Origin: G963667145 sp963676515 [NCBI: Candidatus Cloacimonadota bacterium]
GTDB taxonomy: Bacteria > Cloacimonadota > Cloacimonadia > G963667145
DNA: 64,000 nucleotides
Assembly: GCA_963676515.1 (NCBI GenBank)
Contig: OY781061.1
Span: 868,001-932,000, forward strand
Reading direction: 5' to 3'
The stretch's first letter is position 1; each line of letters starts with the position of its first letter. Made by a program: the position numbers and the translations under genes. Of the stretch, positions 15,001-23,900 are shown piece after piece. The notes under the pieces are model-generated. The model worked only from the letters and a program-made list of their open reading frames with translations, was not told the origin of the DNA and made no database searches.

Positions 15001-18000
15001 GGTCGATTCTATTACAGATGGTGAACTGAGGACTTTTACGATAGCGGACACTTCTGCTGTATTGGATGTGGGTCAACTGTATTTCTACAGAGTGCTGGTG
15101 CGAATAGGTAGTGTGGTCTCCGAGCTTTCTGATATCGAATACGGATATTTGGATTTACCCAAAGCGGGCAAAGTGACTGTCACTAAAGGAACGAAGGTTG
15201 ATAGCGTTGAGATTACTTGGGACAAGGTAGAGGGATTAGAAAATTATCGGCTGATTAGGAAAACTGTGACAGCATCGCCAAGCGAAGAGTCTTTTGAAGA
15301 GATAAACGATACGAGTGTGTTTGATGATTTCGGTGGAGACTTCTTTGAGGGTACTTTTGAGCCGGGTAGGTTCTACGCTTACAGCGTTAAGGCTATTTGT
15401 GACATAAAGCAAGATACGATTTTTGGCTCTATAGATAAAGATTTAGAGTTGCGTATTTTCTCGGAAGCAGGGGATGTGGATACTGGTTGGTCGGAGATGC
15501 AACCTCTGGATGAAGACCAGATATATGGTTACAACGACACGGGCTGGATAGAGAGAGTCTCGCCAGATGATATAGATGCTGAGGTGGACACACTTATTCA
15601 GATTACTGTGCTACCGACGAACAGTTTTGTGCGAGAGGTTTATGTTTACCGCAAAAATTTTGCTGATGATAACACGAGCTTTGCTCCGATAGATACTGTA
15701 GAGGGCTCTGAAAAAGTTATCGATGACGATTTTGTGAGAGGCAGAAAGTACTCTTACAGATTTAGGGTGAAGAACGACACCCTCTCTAACGACACTTTCG
15801 ATATTGCTTCTTACACGACTCTCCAGGAGATAGACACCCTTAAGTGCACCGCTTACGATACGAGTGGACTAACTTTTGCGTTCAAAGAGATGGCTGGTAA
15901 TGCAGCAATCGACTCTTATCGTCTGAAAAGAGCTAAAGCGGCAGATGAAAGAATCTTCGAGGAGTTCAATGTTTCGTATGCTTTTGAGTACAAAGATACG
16001 CTGGTGACTCAGGGTGTGAGCTATCTTTACTCGGTGGCTTCCTACAACGACACTACGGGCTACTCTCCTTATTCGCCACAAATCGCAGTGCGTAGAGATG
16101 TGAGCGTGCCGAAGATTTTGAGTGTCTCCAAGGGCGACTTCATAGATAGTATCCAGATTAAGTGGAGCAAGGTCGATGACGCTTCTAAGGGGTATATGAT
16201 CTTGCGGGACACTAGCGGAACGGGAGGAGACCCTCTTACGACTTACGATACTTTGTTTACTTCTGGCTATGGTGCTCAAAGCGAAGATACGGTTTACACG
16301 GATTTCAGCTCCTATCTCCCTTATGCTACTATTTACTATAGCGTGGTAGCCATCGGTGCAGATACGGTGTCAGCTCCTTCGCTGGTCGATAGTGGGTATC
16401 TGAAATACTCTGGTATCACCGATTTGGCGTTTGAGTCTATGGATGAGCTACGGTTTGACACGATAAAGTTGTCGTATAGCTTGTCCCAAGAGTTGGTCGA
16501 TTTTGGAGTAGACAGTGTGCAGTTTTACCGCTTCGACTCCGTGAGCAATGCTGACTCTAGCAATTTCACGAGTAAATACTATTTGGCATCTGTAAGCTCT
16601 GGTTTTGTCACGACAAACACTTACTACGACGATATCGGAGATTTACGCAGTGGCAACCTCTATTTCTACTTAGCTAAAGTGTATCCTAGTGGTGATGACC
16701 AAGGGATGAATGTTTCCAACTTGGCTTTTGGCTGCACCAAAATGTTGCCGCTGGACTCTGTGTGGGCTACTAAGGCTACCTATAATGAGAACTCAATCAA
16801 GATAGAGTGGTCGAAGGCAGAAGACACAAAGAACGACTCGGTCGACTACTATATGTTACACAGGACTCCTGTGGACGGTGGTGTGGCAGATTCTTTGGCA
16901 TTGCCTGGAGATGACACCTCTTTCGTGGACAGCTTGGGCGGTGTGGCTGCAGGATACACGCGGAGTTTTGATAATTCTTTGAAACTGGCTCGGGAGTATG
17001 AGTACAAAGTGCGTCCGATTATTTCCCTGAGTGAAGACACCGCAGTGGGTGAGCTTTTTGCCAAAGATTTTACAGCGACATATACGCAACCAGACACAGG
17101 ATATACTCAGCCAAAAGCTCCGACACTGTTTAGCGTGAGCAATGGTAGTGAGGATGGTGTAGATGGCGACAGCATTAGAGTGGAGTACTCGTCTCCTTAT
17201 TATGGCGATAGCTTGGTGTTGTTTAGGGATTCACTGGATGTTTCGGGCAAATCTTGGACTAAGGTGGAGAATTTAGCTTTCGGAAAGACACTAGAAGATT
17301 ATTACGATGTGGATGTGGCACAGGGCGTTCGCTATCAATATTATATCAAGATATACAAAGGCGTGGCTGTAGATAGCAGCAAGATTGATAGTGGCTTTGT
17401 CTCCCTGAAGAGACCAGATAGCGTAGTAGTGATAGACAATGGCAAAATGAGCGATAGGATAAAGTTGCGGATTTATGCACCGAGTGCTACCATAGCAGTA
17501 GTGGACACGATGTTCATCAAGAGGAGCAAAGCAAATTCTGCTCTGTTCGTCGCTTACGATACCTTAGATGTGAGAGACAGCAGTGGGACTTACATCTCTT
17601 ATGTGGATAGTCTCGACCTGAAGCAAGGAGTGAATTACATCTACACGGCGGTTTTCCAAAATGTTAGCTCTACTTCTGAACAATGCCGTGATTATGATAC
17701 TGGTTATTGCAAGCTAGATTCGGCAGAGATTATCTCGGTGACCAAGGGCTCTATGTTCGACACCATCCGCCTGACTTGGCATATGTCGCCCGACGCTCTG
17801 CAATACCAAATCTTGCGAGATAGCATTACGGGAAGCGATGGACAAACCCCTGCTAATTACGACACGATAGCCACGACTTCTCTTTCCAAAGCTGAGGAAG
17901 ATACTATCTGGGATGACCTGAGCGACTACGGAGCTTTTCGGCAGGTTTATTATATGGTGAAAGCCATAGGTGTGGATCGCGACTCTCCTCTATCGTCTGT

Positions 18001-20990
18001 GGATAGTGGCTATTACCGATACAGAGGTATCGAGGACTTGGCGTTCGTCTCTTTGAGTAACCCCAAGTATGACACGATAACTCTGGAGTGGAGCTACAAC
18101 GAAAAAATCTTGCCCGAGCTAGACACTACCTTGATTTTCCGCTACGACTCGCTTAAGTATGTGGACAGCGTGAGAGAGAACAGCTCTTACGATGTCACGA
18201 CTAATATGCTGGGTGTGCCGATGCAGGAGAGTGACACTAGCTACGACACCAGCTCTACTCTGCTCGTGGGCAATCTCTACTTCTACAGAGCGATGGCGAA
18301 GACGAACAATGGCAACTTCGCTTATCCGTCCAATGTGGTGTATGGCTATGTAAAAGTGCCGATGGTGACGAATGTGAGAGCGACCACAGCCGAGGAAGAC
18401 ACGATACGGGTGAGCTGGAACAAGACACCAAATGTCGATAGTGACGGTGGCGATGTTGAGAGCTATTATATTGCGAGATATATTGGCGATAAATACGACG
18501 GAGTGAGTTTGGTATCTGGTGCGGACAGTGTGTTTGTGGACACAGCAGGGAAGACGAAGTTCAACACGAAGACATACAAAGCTCGGAGCTACAACTATCG
18601 AGTGCAAGCTAAGGTGGCAGTAAAAGAGCTGACCGCCGATGGTTGGTATGACGATTACCTCTATTCGGACTGGTCGGAGCCAGATACAGGCTATGTGTAC
18701 CCCGACTCTGCGATAATAGATGATGTCACGAGAGGAACGCTGGAAGACACAGTGGTGGTCTCTTATTACACACCAGACTATCTGGACTCGGCGGTGCTGT
18801 ATCGCAGGGAAGAAGACCAAACTACTTGGAACAGGATGGACACCTTGCCAGTGGGAGCAGACAAGTGGACGGAATATCAAGACCACTCTAGCGACTTGAT
18901 CCCCGGTAACAACTACTGCTATATGATCAGGATTTACAAAGAGACAGTTAATGACTCTAGTGTGGTGGATACTGGATATGCCAGTATGGCAGTACCGACG
19001 GACTTCCGCGTGGTGTACGACTCCAACCGCTACGCTGCGGGATTTGCTGACACCTCGCATATTTCGTTGCGATGGGACACTGTGAGAGCTTCCAGCGGTT
19101 ATCAGATATTTGCTAGTCGGCACGACGATGTTTCCAAGAGTAATTATGACACGATAATAACCATAGTTTCTAGTTCGGATACTTCAAATGTGTTTGTGCC
19201 GAGCGAGTTTGCGGCGGACAAGGATTCAATCTTTGCTTACAATTTTGCTATTCGCTCTTATAGAGCAAGGACTACTGATAGCGTGTTCTCGGAGCTGTCG
19301 GCGAGCCAAGATGGTGCTGTGCGTAGCCTCTCTGCGAGCAACCTCAGAGCATCCAACAGCTTGTTTGATGATATTATTCGCTTGCGCTGGGATTTGCCGA
19401 GATACGGAAGTGACGACATTTCGGCTTATGAATTCTACAGGAAAAAAGGGGAAGAATCTTTTGAGTATTTGCTTACTAATAATGTAGAAGATTTGGATAA
19501 CGACACGACATTCGATGATGACAACTATCTGGAGCAAGGCTACCTTTACTATTACAAGGTGAAGACCATCTACAGCGATGGCAAAGCAACCTCTATCTTT
19601 AGCGACACTTCCAGCTTTGGCTCGTTGCCTCTGAGCGATGTCAATCTGCGAGTGAGCAAGAAGCTAGACTCGGTGGTGGTCGTGTTCGATTCTGTGAAAA
19701 ATGCAGACTTTTATTACTTGTGGCGAACTGAAGGCACAAGAAATTTCGCAACTGTGCCCTCGGACACTCTCTATGAAGCCGCCTACACTGGCGATTCGCT
19801 GGTGTATAAAGATGAAGATGTCGTGCCAGGTCACATCTATTTTTATCAGGTTAGAGCTTTGCGTGTCGTAGACAATGATACTGTGTTCTCCTTTGCGGAG
19901 TCTGACTATGGTTACCAAAATCTGGAGCTGGACAGTGTCTATGCTCAGGTGGACTCTGCTGGTGTGCGGATTACTTGGTCGAAGGCTGAGAATGTGGGCA
20001 CGCTCATCCCTGAGAAGTATGAGCTGTATCGTAAACCCACTGTAGGGAACTGGAGCACATACGACATCACAGATGAGCGAGATAGCGAGCTAAGTGGTAC
20101 TGATACGATATTTAGCTATTTGGACAAAGATGCGATCTGCGATAGCAATTACTACTACCGACTGAACGCTATCTTCTCTTGCGAAGACGATGAGATTAGA
20201 TTTATTTCCGACGACTTGGGACAACGCTACGGCTATGTGTGGGAGGTTGTTAATGACTCTTTCGCTGTGTCCGAGGGGACAAGCGAAGACACGATATCGG
20301 TGAGATGGCAGAGAATAAAAGCGACTCTCTGGGAGCAGGATGGCGGACCAGAGACAAACCCAGACACAGTGTCTGCCTATGTCATCACCCGAAAGAACAT
20401 TATGAATGGCGACATGGCATACGACACGGTGACACCGAGCCAATTGCACCAAGAGATAGTAGCTGGCGACACCATCTATACTTACTACGATTGCGGTGAT
20501 TTAGATTTAGACAAGCCTGTTGCGGGGATGAGCTACAACTACGCTATACGAGGGATGATTGTGGTGAACAACAGCCCCGACAAGTTCTTTAGCTCTACTA
20601 TCACCGATGTCACCGATGGAACTGGTAACCTGAAGACTGCGAGAGTCAAGTGGAAAGCCGCCTATCCACATCACGATGGGACTAGCGGCGAGTATGACGG
20701 ACTGGAGATAGTCTGGGAGGAAAGTACCTCATTCGTGGAAGGCTACATCGTGCAGAGGGACACTGCGACAGATTTCTCTGACCCTGTAGGCGACACCTTC
20801 AAGGTGACAGCCTCTACGAAAGGCGTGCTGTTCACCGACACCAGCTATGTCGACTATCAGTCTGCGGACAAGCCCGGAGATCTGGGAGTGCTGGAAGTGG
20901 GGATTAAGTACTATTATCGTTTCAGGCAAGTGAATAACTTTGCCTATGATGTGCTAAGTGGCTGGAGCGACACGCTGAGCTATCAGTACA
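1..20990 (+). repeat. Array of ~67 fibronectin type III-like repeats (protein level)
   Basis: I counted about 67 units by the B-strand signature (D-S/T-hydrophobic-x-hydrophobic-x-W). Each unit carries a linker such as VDSGYxxL, DTGW or DSGF, a B strand, a C strand of the type YxLYR, an Asp-rich loop (often DTxYxD) and an aromatic F strand such as YYYKV. Units differ strongly in sequence, so this is an old array and not a fresh DNA-level tandem duplication. A few units have lost the Trp (for example SVSAY near base 2280 and LKLRIYAP near 17460). Confidence 0.85.
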
Positions 20991-23900
20991 AATATGACAG
21001 CATCACCAATACGGCGTATGTCTATAACTCCTCCGATTACAACGGTTTGGCTACCAACTGGAACGCTGGGAAATTTACGAAAGAAAGCCTGAATGTGAAG
21101 CTGATGGACGATATTTATTTTGGAGATGAGAAGCTGATACCTTTTGGTTGCACTGCAAAACCTCTCAAAGGGCACTTTATGGGCGGTGGACACAGTGTCC
21201 GCTTCAATAGCTTGGCTATTGGCGATGAGGGATCTGCGATGTTCGGTGTGGCAGATGATTTGCTGGTGGACTCTCTGAGCATTCTCTTGGGAGCAGACAT
21301 CAGCACTAGCGGAGATTTGGCACTGCTGGTCGCCAAAAGTAACTCCTCTACTTACCGCGACATCCAGCTGAATTTGAATGGGAATACGATGACATCTACT
21401 GGCAATGTCGGTGGGATGATAGCCTCGTCCCAAGCGGACAGCCTACTGCGGGTAGCCATAACAGGCGATGATGGCAGTCTGATCGCCGCCGACACGCTCG
21501 GAGGTTTGGTAGCTGTGGCTCAGGGGAGCTTCTCTGCCACAGATGTCCAAGTGTCGGACTTCGCTACTCTGCAAGCCGACAAATGCCTCGGCGGAGTGCT
21601 GGGCTATATGACAAGTGGCAGTGAGCTGAGCTTGGACAGTGTCCGTGTCACCTCCATCGATAAGATATGGTCTATCATTCATGGAGGACTGGCTGGAGGC
21701 ATCACCGCAGACTCTTTTGACCTCAAGGATATCGAAGTGTCCTACATCGATCTCTTCGAGCAGAATGACAATAGCTCTTATTACGCAGGTTTTGTCGTCG
21801 GGAAATTAAATGGCAAAGGTTCGATAGCTGATGTGGAAGTTACCAACCTGAAATCTTTTTCTGCTCCTATTGTCCAATCCTATATAGGTGCTTTTGCCTC
21901 TACTACTCTCACAGGGGATATAGATATCCAGAACCTCACGGTTAACTTGCCTTATTCTATGGGGGATTTCCTTTCTGGTAAGAGTTATTATATCGGGGGA
22001 GTTTTTGGGTATCTTACAGGTAGTCATCAGGTTAATTTGGAGAATGTAGTGGTAGATGGCAATGAGCGGACGGTTTTTGGTGCTGGAGCACATGCGTTAT
22101 ATCTGGGAGGCTTGGTCGGTTACTGTAGTGGTTCGAACAATCTGAATGTCATTTCTGCTCAGGTGAAAGGTTTAAAGATTGATATGAATGTTGCCTCCTC
22201 AGGTTATGTAGGCTCTCTAGTGGGACTCTCTGGAGGGACTGTGCAGCTGGACAGTGTGCTCGTGGACGATGCCGTGAGCATCTCGGTGTCTGGTAAAGTG
22301 GGGAATGTTGGTGGTCTAATCGGAAAGACATACTACCTTGTCTGTGACGATGATCAAGATATTTCCCTGTTCCTCTCGCTCGATTTTGATGGAACTAATC
22401 CTGATTCTAGGGTTGGAGGTTTGGTTGGCTATGCACATAAAGATATAACGGGGTTACAAGCGGACAAGCTCACTCTCACTTTGGATAAGTTTAGCGTTAC
22501 CTCTGATTATACGAGTTATGTCGGGCTGGTGGCTGGTTATTGTGTCAGTTGGCAGGGAGGGGATTTCTCTAGCTCTTGGTATGAGCAAGAGATTACTGCC
22601 AGCAATTACTCCGTCTCTGTGGGCGATGGTTCGCAAGTAGGGCTGTTGTTTGGTTTTTTAAAATTATTAGAGTCAGACACTTTCCTTATCGCCAATCTCA
22701 GTGAGCTGGCAGTAGAGTTTACAGGGACTTCAAAGGTTTCCTACTTGGGTGTGTTTGCCGGAAAGATGTTTGGTTCTAGCAAAGATTGTATAGCGACGAT
22801 TACTACTGAGAATAGCGAGAATGTCCAGATGACAACCCAAGGTGCTGGTGATGTTGTAGCCGGTGGTGTCATCGGATGTATGTCAGGAGGTGCTCTCTCC
22901 AGAGCAGGAGTAGAGGGGATGACTATCGCTGCCGAGGGTGCTGGAAGCGTGGATGTGGGTATGATAGTGGGCTACATGTTTGGTACTTATAATGGTGGCA
23001 TCGATCAGTGCTACGCATCCCGAAACCTGATCAAAGATTGTAATAGCGTGGGCATGCTCGTCGGTAATCTGACAGCTGGCACGGTGAGTAGCTCCTACGC
23101 TCTATCCAACACTGTAGAGAATTGCAACTCTGTGGGCAAGTTCGCCTATGAGATGTCGTCCGCTGGAGCGATAAGCACCTGCTACAGTCTGGAAAACTAT
23201 GCAGATGATGCAGAGATAGCCGATGATATCGTGAGCAATACTGGTGGCACGCTCACCAATGCTTGTGGGACATTGGCTTCGGTTCTTATGGGCGGTGCTT
23301 TCTCGAGCTCAGCGGACTTCGAGCTGACAGATGCGACCTCTTATCCGTCGCTCAAGGACAACCCGCAGAGAGAGATGCCCGACGACAATGGACTGGAGAT
23401 GTTCGCAGTGGGTGGTCGCTATCAGGTGACGAACTGCTTGCAGCTGGACGCCATCGGGGACGAGCGTCTGGTGACTCTAGTAGGCAATCATGCCAATCTG
23501 CCCGCCTGGCTGCAGATGAGTGCGAGCTATACCCTCAGCGAAGATTTGGACTTCTCAGATTACGACCCCTCGGTGAACTACACTCCGATAGGAAGTAAAG
23601 ACAAGGACAGTTTGTCTTTCTCAGGAGATTTCGATGGCGACTATCACAAGATAAGCAATCTGGAGATAAAAGCCAAAGATGATGGAACGCTAGGTGGGGC
23701 TTCCCGCAGGGGCTTGTTCGGGTGTATAAAAGGTGGCAATGTCTTTAACCTGATGCTAGACAGTGTGAGCGTGAGCGGAACTCAACATTGTGGTGTTTTG
23801 GTTGGACATGCTATAGGAGCTGCTGGGAGCATCACAAACATCGTGATTTCCAACAGTAGGCTGGAGGGAACCGTTGTCTTGGGCTTGTTCGCCGGTTATG

